NCBI GenBank assembly: GCA_934402315.1
Contig: CAKRTS010000024.1
Span: 1-33,415 of the forward strand
DNA from: an uncultured Acetatifactor sp.
Lineage (GTDB): Bacteria; Bacillota; Clostridia; Lachnospirales; Lachnospiraceae
Direction: 5' to 3'
DNA: 33,415 bases
This document shows, in pieces, positions 24,464 through 32,676 of the stretch. The first letter of the stretch is position 1; the number at the start of each line of letters is the position of its first letter. Both the position numbers and the translations under genes were made by a program. Under the pieces are notes generated by a model. The model saw only the letters and a program-made list of their open reading frames with translations. It was not told the DNA's origin and did no database searches.

Positions 24464-25202
24464 TCAAAAATCAGGTCTGCTTGCGCCACAGTTCTCACAG
24501 AATTTCCCCTGGTTTGTTGCACCGCAGTAGGGGCAGCTCCAGCTCTGTACGACATTTTCCCGCGTCGGTGCGGCGTATGCTGTCTGATTTGCGTCTGACA
24601 TCACGCGTTCATCCGGCATGGTGGCACCATTTATACAGCCATCCCCATCCGGCACCGGTGCCTCAGTCCGCTGTCCTGCCACCGCGTTACAGCGCATATA
24701 CCCAAGCAGACTGCAAATCTCCTCGCATGTCTCCTTATAATTACGGTAGCGCGTATTATCCAGCGGTTCTCCACTGGCTGCCTGCATAAAACCGCCAACT
24801 GACCACATGATTCCGGTAGGACAGAACGGAACGTGCACAGGAACATCATTCAGCTTGAATTTCATCTCATTAAAATAGGGTACATTCACGGAAATAGTGA
24901 TATAAAAATCATAGTCATAATCATACCGTGGAGGATTGTAGCTTCTGCGGACAGTCTTCCCCTCTCTGTCTCTCTCCAAAAGAACGGGAGATATGGAACT
25001 GTGCAACACGCTCACGATTTTTTTCGCGCCAGTCAAGCTGCTCCTTTATCTCCTCTACCGTGCTGTTTCGCCGCTCGCTGAACCATGGTGAGAGCTTTTT
25101 GGCACACTCTTTGCAGAGATTTCCGTCCTCCAGCTTGCGCTTGCCCAGCAGACCTATTTTTTCACCACAGATGTCACAATACTTTTTATCAAAAAATCCC
25201 AT
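24464..25202 (-). pseudogene. DUF4428 zinc-ribbon protein, split by frameshift or internal deletion
   Basis: Two overlapping minus-strand frames look like the ends of one gene. The first (start 25202, GFFDKKYCDICGEKIGLLGKRK, CKECAKKLSPWFSERR) is the DUF4428 N-terminus and reads on to ISRSFGERQRGEDC before a stop at 24921. The second frame (readable from about 25036) gives LLERDREGKTVRRSYNPPRY, DFYITISVNVPYFNEMKFKLN and a C-terminal zinc ribbon CPYCGATNQGKFCENCGAS. Intact relatives, as I recall them, have about 60-80 more residues between the two parts, so a deletion that is not a multiple of three near 24970-24990 fits better than a single-base slip. The second frame has no good start. A sequencing error alone would not explain the missing segment. 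Confidence 0.7.
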
Positions 25203-25224
25203 CGTCTACCCTCTCCTGCACAGA

Positions 25225-25626
25225 CTAATTTTCTTTCTTATTTAAATACGCTCCATAGATATATAAAGCAGGCAGAATCAATCCGGTTGCAAGGGAAGTT
25301 ACGCTAAAACCACTTCCGCCAACCATGTTCAGCACATTTCCGAGTACACTGAGAACTGCTACAATTGCTCCCCATACAATACACTTTTGAGCCAGCTCAG
25401 GTTTGGTACAATTTTTTACTCCCTGAATTCCGGCAATCAACTGTACAATTCCGCTTATCAGACACAGGAAAGAAGCGGCATAAAGCAGACCGGTTCCTGC
25501 TGCACTCCCCGACAATGCAGCCAGACCGCTGACTCCGAGAATTGCAACAATACCTGCGATAATTCCAAATGCACCTCCAATAATCATCAAAATGCCTGTT
25601 ACCTTTAAAAATTTCTGTCCCTTCAT
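25225..25626 (-). CDS. Small four-helix membrane protein
   Basis: The start MKGQKFLKVTG has AGAGGAGA six bases upstream; 49 further open codons upstream are not supported. The 133-residue protein has four hydrophobic segments rich in Gly, Ala and Ile, with the loop GVKNCTKPELAQKC between the second and third. It ends in LNKKEN. I cannot assign a function. It is the first gene of the envelope cluster and stops 22 bp before the DUF4428 gene. Confidence 0.78.
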   Translation of the reverse strand: MKGQKFLKVTGILMIIGGAFGIIAGIVAILGVSGLAALSGSAAGTGLLYAASFLCLISGIVQLIAGIQGVKNCTKPELAQKCIVWGAIVAVLSVLGNVLNMVGGSGFSVTSLATGLILPALYIYGAYLNKKEN

Positions 25627-25945
25627 AATCAGTCTCCTCTCATTTTCTTTTGTCTTAAATTTGAGTTTGTCTTGATACCGCTTCCACACCCGGTATGTTG
25701 CAAAGCCCCCTGCATCTCCTTTCCACTGCCGCCCTGTCAGACAAACCATTGTCCACGGTCTCAACATCAGCATAGCAGTTGGGATGCCAAAAGGATATAC
25801 TTACCATTCGTATTTTGCTGCATCTGGGGCAAAATACGAATCATTAGTATACAACATACAGTGGTGCATATGTGTCGCTATGCAAGATATGGTGCATTCG
25901 CAGCTTTCTTAATGACTGATCGCAGATTACGGATTACTCAGAATA
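25627..25945. other. Non-coding space upstream of the envelope-gene cluster
   Basis: About 320 bp separate the LuxR-type gene from the four-helix membrane protein. It contains a 13-bp-arm inverted repeat (25806-25841) and a TATACT-like -10 (minus strand, 25846-25851) without a good -35. Open frames in it are short and without recognisable content. The cluster promoter is probably here but cannot be fixed by eye. Confidence 0.5.
25806..25841. promoter_or_regulatory. 13-bp perfect inverted repeat, operator or mRNA hairpin
   Basis: ATTCGTATTTTGC (25806-25818) and GCAAAATACGAAT (25829-25841) enclose a 10-nt loop. No T-run follows on either strand, so a terminator is unlikely. It lies just downstream of a TATACT box on the minus strand, where it would form the first structure in the leader of the envelope cluster, or act as a binding site for a regulator. 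Confidence 0.6.
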
Positions 25946-26989
25946 TCAATTCTGATAAATGAGCTCCTCCAATCTGTCACACCTTCTGAACAGGTCTATG
26001 TAAAGCATCAATTCCTCACGAGTTGACACACATAGCTTCTTATTTATGTTTGTATTATGCTTTCTTGCAGTTCCCACGCTGATAAATGCTCTTGCTGCTG
26101 CCTCATGAATATCACAGCCCTCTATAAACAACTGTAGAATTACCCTCTCTGTAGGCGTCAGCGTCTGAACACGGGCAGAAAACTCCTGAAGCAGCTCTTC
26201 AATATCCGGCGGCAAATCTCCCAGCATAGGCTTCCGAAGGTTCTTTGAATGGATAAATGAAACCAATGCATCAATTTCCGAAATTCCAGAATGATGTTCC
26301 CCAAGCGCCTCTTCTCCCTGTATCGCCTTCAGGCTTTGAAGGATGGGAGAGGCAAACTGTTTTGAAAGGCATAACGACAGCAGCAAACGGATCACCAGAA
26401 ATCCAAAAGACCCCAAAATCCACATTTTCCGGGTTACAGAAGAATGCTGCCGGTAGCTGCTCTCAGAAATCATGGTTATGACAGCAAGTGGAAAACCTCC
26501 TGCCGATTTTGCATCAATCATCTGGCTGGTTCCCATGTAAACACAGGTACCATCTGTACAAGTCATATAGTAACGTCTATTGTCCACGTTCATGGGAGCA
26601 AGTACGGTAACTATGTTTCCGAAAGAACTGTCGGCAGCCGGATATGTGAGGGTAAAATACAATCCGCTCAACTCTACCCCACAGATACCGCGTACTTTGC
26701 CGCTGTTGTCCATAACAGGAACACATAACAGAAGAACATCCTCCCATGTGTCTCTCAGTCTCATCCGCTCGGACCACTGACATCCCTCTGCCAATCTTTT
26801 CCCGGAAAAATCCATAAGTGTGTCATAACCCGGTATCATCTCCGTATCAAACTCCAAATCCCATCGGTTGTGCATCTGTACCTGTTCTTTCCGGGCTACA
26901 TCCGCTGCTCCCCGGAAATAGACAATATGCTGATCCGCTGTTCCCACTGCCTTTAAGTCGGAAAAACGCAGGTATTTTCTGTGATACAT
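25946..26989 (-). pseudogene. LuxR-type membrane sensor, probably lacking its 5' end
   Basis: The 347-residue frame contains the distal part of an extracellular Cache-like sensor (WEDVLLLCVPVMDNSGKVRGICGVEL; TCTDGTCVYMGTS), one transmembrane helix (about 188-208), a short linker and a C-terminal LuxR HTH (LTPTERVILQLFIEGCDIHEAAARAF...). The HTH is intact. However, the frame starts in the middle of what should be the sensor domain, with no N-terminal transmembrane helix. No ribosome-binding site precedes the ATG, and the cheR terminator palindrome abuts it by 5 bp. I infer a deletion that removed the promoter and N-terminal half. Alternative: an internal start gives a soluble or differently anchored regulator that is still active. 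Confidence 0.65.
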
Positions 26990-26994
26990 GATAT

Positions 26995-27028
26995 GAGAAA
27001 AGTCCGGGAAGCTTCCCGGACTTTTCTC
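26995..27028 (-). terminator. Perfect 34-bp palindromic terminator of cheR
   Basis: Two perfect 17-bp arms (26995-27011 and 27012-27028, core AGTCCGGGAAG) form a stem of G-A-rich and C-T-rich strands with TTTTCTC as U-tract in the minus direction. It starts 3 bp past the cheR stop and closes the TetR-to-cheR gene chain. The symmetry makes it possibly bidirectional. Confidence 0.85.
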
Positions 27029-27031
27029 GAT

Positions 27032-27811
27032 TTATAAGGGCTTCTGATAGAAGAACGAATTCTTCCTCTCATATCCCATCTCTTTGTAGTTCACAATCTG
27101 CTCCGTGCTGCCGATAAACAGGACTCCTCCGGGTGCCAGCGACCTTAAATACTTGCGGAAGACCTCATCCTTTGCCTCCTCCGTAAAATAGATCAGCACA
27201 TTACGGCACACGATCATATGGTAGTCCGTCGGATAGGTGTCCTTCAACAAGTTATGCTCCTTGAAGTCAACTCTCGCCTTGATCTCATCGGAGATCTTAT
27301 AAGACGGCCCCACCTGTGTAAAATACTTTTTCTTCAAATCCTCCGGTACGGATGCAATGCTCTTCGCATCGTATAAACCGACCTTCGCCTTCGCAAGAAT
27401 CTGCTTGTCGAGATCCGTCGCATAGATACGGATATTGTTCAACGGCACATGCCGTGACAAAGCCATCACAAGCGAATACGGTTCATCACCTGTAGAGCAC
27501 GCTGCACTCCATATTTTCAGGTTTCTGCCAAATCTCTTGACAAGCTCCGGTATTACCTCTTCATCCAGCAGCTTCCACTGTTCGGGGTTCCGATAAAATT
27601 CAGACACATTGATCGTAATATAGCTGACAAACTCTTCAAACAGATCCTTGTCCGTCTTCAGGGCATGTACATATCTGTCATAGCCTTCGATCTTATGCTT
27701 TGCAATCAAAGTGTCGATCCGGCGTTTCATCTGCTTTTCCTTGTAGCAGTTGAGGTCTATCCCCGTCAGTGACAGCACTTCCCGCTTAAAATATTCATAA
27801 TCGTATGTCAT
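27032..27811 (-). CDS. cheR: CheR-type protein-glutamate methyltransferase
   Basis: CheR transfers methyl groups from S-adenosylmethionine to glutamates of chemoreceptors. The ~259-residue protein has the N-terminal helical domain (YFKREVLSLTGIDL, KRRIDTLI, YITINVSEFYRNPEQW) and the C-terminal methyltransferase domain. SAM-binding motif I is WSAACSTGDEPYSLVMAL, and later motifs are IYATDLDKQILAKA and VCRNVLIYFTEEAK. ATGs stand at 27817 and 27811; GGTGA directly abuts the first, so the second is preferred. It is the last gene of a chain with rpsA, 29 bp behind it. No other chemotaxis gene is in the window. It ends at a palindromic terminator. Confidence 0.94.
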   Translation of the reverse strand: MTYDYEYFKREVLSLTGIDLNCYKEKQMKRRIDTLIAKHKIEGYDRYVHALKTDKDLFEEFVSYITINVSEFYRNPEQWKLLDEEVIPELVKRFGRNLKIWSAACSTGDEPYSLVMALSRHVPLNNIRIYATDLDKQILAKAKVGLYDAKSIASVPEDLKKKYFTQVGPSYKISDEIKARVDFKEHNLLKDTYPTDYHMIVCRNVLIYFTEEAKDEVFRKYLRSLAPGGVLFIGSTEQIVNYKEMGYERKNSFFYQKPL

Positions 27812-27840
27812 CGGCATTCACCGTCCCGATTTTTCTTTTC

Positions 27841-28986
27841 TTAGTTATTCTCTTCTGCTTCCTGTGCAGCGATCACTGCATCAATGTTCACAGAGACAAC
27901 ATCCTCGTCGGAATCCTCATTTTCCTGTGTCTCAGGAACGAGCATAGCCTTGATGCTGAGAGAGATCTTTCTGTCAGCTTCGTTGAAGTCAACAACCTTT
28001 GCTGTCACTTCGTCGCCAACCTTCAATACGTCTGCGGGCTTCTCAACATGCTCCTTGGAGATCTGGGAGACATGCAGCAGTGCATCCACACCGGGCTCCA
28101 GCTCAACAAATGCGCCGAAGTCTGTCATTCTTGCGACCTTGCCGGTAACAACATTGCCGACAGCGTACTTGCTTGCAGCATCCTTCCAGGGATTTGCATC
28201 GTCAAACTTCAGGGAAAGTGCAATCTTGCTGCCGCTGATCTCCTTAATCAGAACCTTCAGCTTATCGCCAACCTTGAACACCTTCTTGGGATGCTCCACA
28301 CGTCCCCATGACATTTCTGAAATATGAAGCAGTCCGTCAGCTCCGCCGAGATCAATGAACGCACCGAAGTCCGTTACATTCTTGACAACGCCTTCCACGA
28401 TGTCTCCCTCGTGGATTCTCTCGAACAGTTCCTTCTGTAGCTCTGCCTTCTGAGCCACAAGAAGCTGTCTGCGGTCGCCGATATATCTTCTTCTCTTGGG
28501 ATTGTACTCGCTGATAACGAACTCAATCTCCTGTCCTGCATACTTAGAGAGATCCTTCTCATAGGAATCGGAAACAAGGCTTGCGGGAATGAAGATTCTT
28601 ACCTCATCCACAATTACGCTGAGTCCGCCGTCCAGAACCTGGGATACGGTAGCCTTCAGCACCTCTTTGTTGTTGTATGCTTCCTCAATTCTCTTATTTC
28701 CTCTGTCTGCGGCAAGTCTCTTATAGGTCAGTACAACCTGTCCCTCACCGTCATTTACCTTCAAAACCTTTACTTCCATGGTATCGCCGGGCTTTACCAC
28801 CGTTGTCAGATCCAGATTGGAATCATTGGTGTATTCGTTTCTTGTAAGAATACCGTCTGACTTGTATCCGATATTCAAAACGATTTCATCCGCTTTGACA
28901 TCGATGACTGTGCCTTCGACTACCTCTCCTGAATGTATTGTCTTAATTGAATCTTCCAGCATTTGTTCAAAAGTTAATTCTGACAT
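27841..28986 (-). CDS. rpsA: 30S ribosomal protein S1-like protein (four S1 domains)
   Basis: The 381-residue protein has four OB-fold S1 RNA-binding domains at about 18-90, 105-170, 190-260 and 275-345. The last two are the best preserved (GVVKNVTDFGAFIDLGGADGLLHISEMSWG and GKVARMTDFGAFVELEPGVDALLHVSQIS). The acidic tail contains EDSDEDV. The size matches Firmicute S1 proteins, which are shorter than the six-domain E. coli form and bind mRNA on the ribosome. Its start overlaps the end of ispH by 20 bp. In some Clostridia the two are fused into one polypeptide; here they are separate frames. Confidence 0.94.
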   Translation of the reverse strand: MSELTFEQMLEDSIKTIHSGEVVEGTVIDVKADEIVLNIGYKSDGILTRNEYTNDSNLDLTTVVKPGDTMEVKVLKVNDGEGQVVLTYKRLAADRGNKRIEEAYNNKEVLKATVSQVLDGGLSVIVDEVRIFIPASLVSDSYEKDLSKYAGQEIEFVISEYNPKRRRYIGDRRQLLVAQKAELQKELFERIHEGDIVEGVVKNVTDFGAFIDLGGADGLLHISEMSWGRVEHPKKVFKVGDKLKVLIKEISGSKIALSLKFDDANPWKDAASKYAVGNVVTGKVARMTDFGAFVELEPGVDALLHVSQISKEHVEKPADVLKVGDEVTAKVVDFNEADRKISLSIKAMLVPETQENEDSDEDVVSVNIDAVIAAQEAEENN

Positions 28987-29833
28987 AATTTTGAACCTCC
29001 TCGATTAATTTATTTGGGGTGGAAGCCCCCGCTGTAATACCCACCAGGCGGACAGATTTAGGCAGTTCTAAATGCAAGTCATCCAGTGTCTGTATAAAAT
29101 AGGTATCCGCACACTCCTCACGGCAGATTTCATACAGCTTCTTGCTGTTTGAACTGTGCTTTCCTCCTATTACGATCATCACATCAGCCTCCCGTGCAAG
29201 CGCTCTTGCTGACTGCTGACGCTCCTCTGTCGCGTTACATATAGTATTCACAACACTAACATTGTAACCTTTTTTTTCAAAAATTTCAACTATATATTGA
29301 AATTTATTGTAGTTAAATGTCGTCTGAGAGACAACGCAAAGCTTTCTGCCCTCCGGCGGAATGAAATTCACAGCCTCCTCCGGCTCCTCAAGAACGGTTG
29401 CTGCTTCGCTGCACCACCCGACAATTCCCTCCACCTCCGGGTGTCCCGGATTGCCGATGATGACGATGTGGCTGCCCTCTCTGCCCTCTTTTTCGACAAT
29501 CCTGTGTATCCTTTTCACGAACGGACAGGTGGCATCAATGCATTCCAGACCTTTCTCCTCCAGCAGCCGGTAGATTTCCGCCGGGACACCGTGCGCGCGG
29601 ATAATGACCGCAGCCGCCTCCGCACCGCCCTGTGCCGGCAGCTTCTCCAGTGCCTCCCTGTCTTCCAGCACGCCGACACCCTTCTCCGTCAGTTCGCGCA
29701 CGACCTCCTCGTTGTGCACGATAGGCCCATAGGTATATATAGTCTTCCCCTTCGCGAGCTGTTCATACACCGTATCGATCGCACGCTTTACACCAAAGCA
29801 GAAACCTGCGCATTCCGCAAGCCTGATCTCCAT
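28967..29833 (-). CDS. ispH: 4-hydroxy-3-methylbut-2-enyl diphosphate reductase
   Basis: IspH performs the last step of the methylerythritol phosphate pathway, making IPP and DMAPP. From MEIRLAECAGFCFGV (GAGG six bases before the ATG) it has 288 residues; a longer frame of 15 codons would overlap cmk. The three Fe-S cysteines are visible in AGFCFGV (C12), DATCPFVKRIH and NTICNATEERQQ. Also present are IIRAHGVP, GNPGHPEVEG with catalytic Glu, VSQTTFN and the substrate-binding GGKHSSNSKKL and GITAGASTP. It runs into rpsA with a 20-bp overlap, so coupled translation is likely. Confidence 0.96.
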   Translation of the reverse strand: MEIRLAECAGFCFGVKRAIDTVYEQLAKGKTIYTYGPIVHNEEVVRELTEKGVGVLEDREALEKLPAQGGAEAAAVIIRAHGVPAEIYRLLEEKGLECIDATCPFVKRIHRIVEKEGREGSHIVIIGNPGHPEVEGIVGWCSEAATVLEEPEEAVNFIPPEGRKLCVVSQTTFNYNKFQYIVEIFEKKGYNVSVVNTICNATEERQQSARALAREADVMIVIGGKHSSNSKKLYEICREECADTYFIQTLDDLHLELPKSVRLVGITAGASTPNKLIEEVQNYVRINF

Positions 29834-29864
29834 GTTCCACCTCTTTCCGTCACAGTTTCCCGCT

Positions 29865-30527
29865 CTATTCCCTCGCACAGAGCGCTATCAGCTTCTCGAC
29901 AACCTCCTCGATCGTCATGTCGGAGGTATCTACAAGCACCGCGTCCTCCGCCTGCTTCAGCGGGGATGTCTCCCGGTGCATATCGCGGTAATCCCGCTCC
30001 TCGATGTCCGCCTGGATCTTTTTCAGATCGCACGTCTCTCCCTTTGCCAGCAGCTCCTCATAGCGCCGTTTCGCTCGGACCTCGCTGCTGGCTGTCAGGT
30101 AAATCTTTTTCTGGGCATGCGGGAGCACACAGGTTCCGATGTCGCGCCCGTCCATGATGCAGTCACTCTCCGCGGCAAGCTTCCGCTGGAGTTCCACCAG
30201 CTTTTTTCTCACCTCCGGTATCGGGCTGATCGCCGAAGCGGCATTTCCGACCTCCTCCGTGCGCAGATAGGCATTTACATTTTCTCCGTTCAGATATACT
30301 ACCTGAACGCCGTCCTCATAGCGGATCGTCACGTCCGCCCCGCCGCATTTCTCGATAATCTTCTCCCTGTCATCCAGAGCGATCTTCTGTCTGACAATAA
30401 AGAGCGCCAGCGCGCGGTACATCGATCCGGTATCAACATAGATCAGATTCATCCGCTTCGCAACCGCCTTGGCGATCGTACTCTTTCCAGCTCCCGCCGG
30501 TCCATCCACTGCAATGTTATAACTCAT
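29865..30527 (-). CDS. cmk: Cytidylate kinase
   Basis: Cmk phosphorylates CMP and dCMP to the diphosphates in pyrimidine salvage. The 220-residue protein has the P-loop GPAGAGKST (9-17), the MNLIYVDTGSMYRALAL segment, the CMP-binding DGRDIGTCVLPHA and the lid KRRYEELLAKGE. It starts with ATGA overlapping the flavoprotein stop and ends 31 bp before ispH. In related Clostridia a PlsC acyltransferase often lies between cmk and ispH; it is absent here. Confidence 0.95.
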   Translation of the reverse strand: MSYNIAVDGPAGAGKSTIAKAVAKRMNLIYVDTGSMYRALALFIVRQKIALDDREKIIEKCGGADVTIRYEDGVQVVYLNGENVNAYLRTEEVGNAASAISPIPEVRKKLVELQRKLAAESDCIMDGRDIGTCVLPHAQKKIYLTASSEVRAKRRYEELLAKGETCDLKKIQADIEERDYRDMHRETSPLKQAEDAVLVDTSDMTIEEVVEKLIALCARE

Positions 30528-31738
30528 ATGCTACCTCCTGCAAGATGCCCGGTCGACCAGGCAATCTGTAAATTAAAGCCTCCGGTCAGTGCGTCCAGAT
30601 CCAGCACTTCCCCGGCAAAATATAAGCCCTTGACCTTCTTTGATTCCATCGTCGAGGGATTGACATCCCTGACCGACACTCCGCCTCTTGTGATGATCGC
30701 TTCCGCGAAATCTCTGGTTCCGTCCACCGTCAGCGGCAGATCCTTAATCACCCCGGCAAAATGCCGCCGCTCCTCCCGCGAGATCTCATTGACCTTCTTC
30801 TCGGCAGGAATGCCGGAATTTTCAACCATCACCGGGATCAGTCTCACCGGGAACAGTCCTCCCAGCGCATTCTTGAACTGACGGTTATGGTTCTCCTCAA
30901 AATCCCGGATCAGCCTCCTGTCAAGCTGTTCCATATCCATCGCCGGCTTCAGGTCCAGATGCACCGTCGTCTCTTTTCCGGGCCGGTAATAGCTGCTTGC
31001 CGACAGCACCAGCGGCCCGCTGATGCCGAAATGCGTGAACAGCATTTCACCGAAACCGTCATAGACCCTGCGCCCGCCGCACACGAGCGACAGTCCTACA
31101 TTTTTCAGTGCCAGCCCCATAAGCTCCCCACACCATTTTTCTTTAATGTTAAACGGCACAAGCGCTGGCTGCGGCTCGATGACCTTATGCCCCGTCTCCG
31201 CCGCAAAGCGGTAGCCGTCTCCGGTCGAACCGGTCGACGGATAAGAGACACCGCCCGTGCAGACAATTACCTTCTCCGCCTCCATGCGTTTTCCGTCCGC
31301 CAGCAGCACACCCTCTGCCTTTTGCGTGCCGAGCAGCTTCTTCACCTCTGTGCCCAAAAGTACTCTGACACCTCTCTTGTTCAGTTCTCTCTGAAACGCC
31401 GCGATCACATCCGAAGAGTGATCCGACACCGGAAAGACACGGTCACCCCGCTCCGTCTTCAACGGGCACCCCGCCTGCTCCAGAAAATCCATGACCGCCC
31501 TGTTGTCAAAGTCATAAAAGGCACTGTACAGAAATTTCGGATTCGAGCAGACATTTGCCAGAAGCGTCTCCATATCTGCCGCATTCGTGACATTGCAGCG
31601 GCCTTTTCCGGTGATAAACAGCTTCTTCCCAAGTTTCTCATTTTTTTCGATCAGGCAGACGCCGTCGCCTCTGTCCGCCGCGGCAGCCGCTGCCATCATG
31701 CCTGCCGCGCCCCCGCCGACAACGATCACACTGCTCAT
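30524..31738 (-). CDS. HI0933/BaiN-type FAD-dependent oxidoreductase
   Basis: The 404-residue flavoprotein shows an N-terminal FAD-binding motif VVGGGAAGMMAA (5-16) and the family hallmark GKKLFITGKGRCNVTN (37-52). The second hallmark is CTGGVSYPSTGSTGDGY in the middle, and the C-terminal part has GLYFAGEVLDLDALTGGFNLQIAWSTG. Members include BaiN of Clostridium scindens, proposed to act in bile acid dehydroxylation, but the family is wide and widespread in Clostridia. No other bai genes are near, so bile acid chemistry is not implied. It sits between the RpiR gene and cmk with 4-bp overlaps on both sides (ATGA). Confidence 0.92.
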   Translation of the reverse strand: MSSVIVVGGGAAGMMAAAAAADRGDGVCLIEKNEKLGKKLFITGKGRCNVTNAADMETLLANVCSNPKFLYSAFYDFDNRAVMDFLEQAGCPLKTERGDRVFPVSDHSSDVIAAFQRELNKRGVRVLLGTEVKKLLGTQKAEGVLLADGKRMEAEKVIVCTGGVSYPSTGSTGDGYRFAAETGHKVIEPQPALVPFNIKEKWCGELMGLALKNVGLSLVCGGRRVYDGFGEMLFTHFGISGPLVLSASSYYRPGKETTVHLDLKPAMDMEQLDRRLIRDFEENHNRQFKNALGGLFPVRLIPVMVENSGIPAEKKVNEISREERRHFAGVIKDLPLTVDGTRDFAEAIITRGGVSVRDVNPSTMESKKVKGLYFAGEVLDLDALTGGFNLQIAWSTGHLAGGSI

Positions 31739-32661
31739 TCCGCGTTCTCCCTTCTGAGCGAATAGTCAAGCATTGGCTCATCATTTATAAAATCGATCTC
31801 ATCATTCAGGTAGACCTGATAGTTATTCCACGTCTCCTCCAGCGTCTCCAGATTATGTCTGACCTCCTGCGGGCATTTCAGGCAGAGCGCCACCACCAGC
31901 GCGTTAATCACGCTTAAGGGCGCCACAAGCGAATCGACAATGGAGACCATGTCGCTTCTCGCCAGCAGATTGCAGGAGGAGTAAAGGCTCATCGGCGAAT
32001 GCGTGGAGTCCGTGACCGCGATCACCTTCGCGTTCCTGTCGCTCGCAAATTCCATCGCCTTCAATGTTCTCATGGAATATCTCGGGAAGCTGATTCCGAT
32101 AAAGCAGTCCTTCTCCCCGATCCTTATCATCTGCTCAAAGGTCTCGCTGACGCTTGTCGTCTTTAACAGCACGACACCGCCCCGGATCATATTCAGATAA
32201 AAGTGCAGGAACTCCGCCAGCGGTTCGTTGCTGCGCAGTCCCATGATGTAGATGGTCTCCGCCTCCAGGATCGTATTGACTGCCGACTCGAAGGCTGCCG
32301 GATCGAGGTTATCTATCGTATGCTGCAGCTTTTCAATATCGGAGGTTATGACCGAGGTCAACACCTCAGACTGGGAGCTTCTGCCGTATTTTGCATCCAT
32401 CTTCTGCACGGTGCTGAGCTTTCCTTTTACACATTCCTCAAGCGCTCTCTGGAATTTCGGATAGCCGTCATAGCCGATGCCCGATGCAAAGCGCACAACC
32501 GTTGACTCACTGATGCCCAGCATCTCTCCCAGCTTCGCCGCCGTCATGAACACCGCCTGATCGTAATGCTCCGAGATAAAATTTGCAATCGCCTTATGGC
32601 TCTTGCTCATTCTGTCATATTGTTCCGATATTCTGTCCAGAATATCATATTCTCTCGCCAT
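31735..32661 (-). CDS. RpiR/MurR-family transcription regulator
   Basis: The 308-residue protein has an N-terminal helix-turn-helix of the RpiR class (AKLGEMLGISESTVVRFASGIGYDGYPKFQ) and a C-terminal SIS sugar-phosphate isomerase-like domain (TIYIMGLRSNEPLAEF; DCFIGISFPRYSMRTLKAMEFA). Such regulators sense phosphosugars; the ligand is unknown because no sugar genes are nearby. The C-terminal tail DEPMLDYSLRRENAE is not conserved in the family. It overlaps the flavoprotein gene by 4 bp and starts 15 bp after the TetR stop. No own promoter was seen, so it is probably transcribed with tetR. Confidence 0.93.
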   Translation of the reverse strand: MAREYDILDRISEQYDRMSKSHKAIANFISEHYDQAVFMTAAKLGEMLGISESTVVRFASGIGYDGYPKFQRALEECVKGKLSTVQKMDAKYGRSSQSEVLTSVITSDIEKLQHTIDNLDPAAFESAVNTILEAETIYIMGLRSNEPLAEFLHFYLNMIRGGVVLLKTTSVSETFEQMIRIGEKDCFIGISFPRYSMRTLKAMEFASDRNAKVIAVTDSTHSPMSLYSSCNLLARSDMVSIVDSLVAPLSVINALVVALCLKCPQEVRHNLETLEETWNNYQVYLNDEIDFINDEPMLDYSLRRENAE

Positions 32662-32676
32662 GTCGCGCTTCCCCCG

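Noticed and set aside
30524..31738. Bile acid dehydroxylation (BaiN) as the role of the flavoprotein
   Set aside because: The family is widespread in Clostridia and no other bai gene is present; similarity of the flavin motifs alone does not support the reaction.
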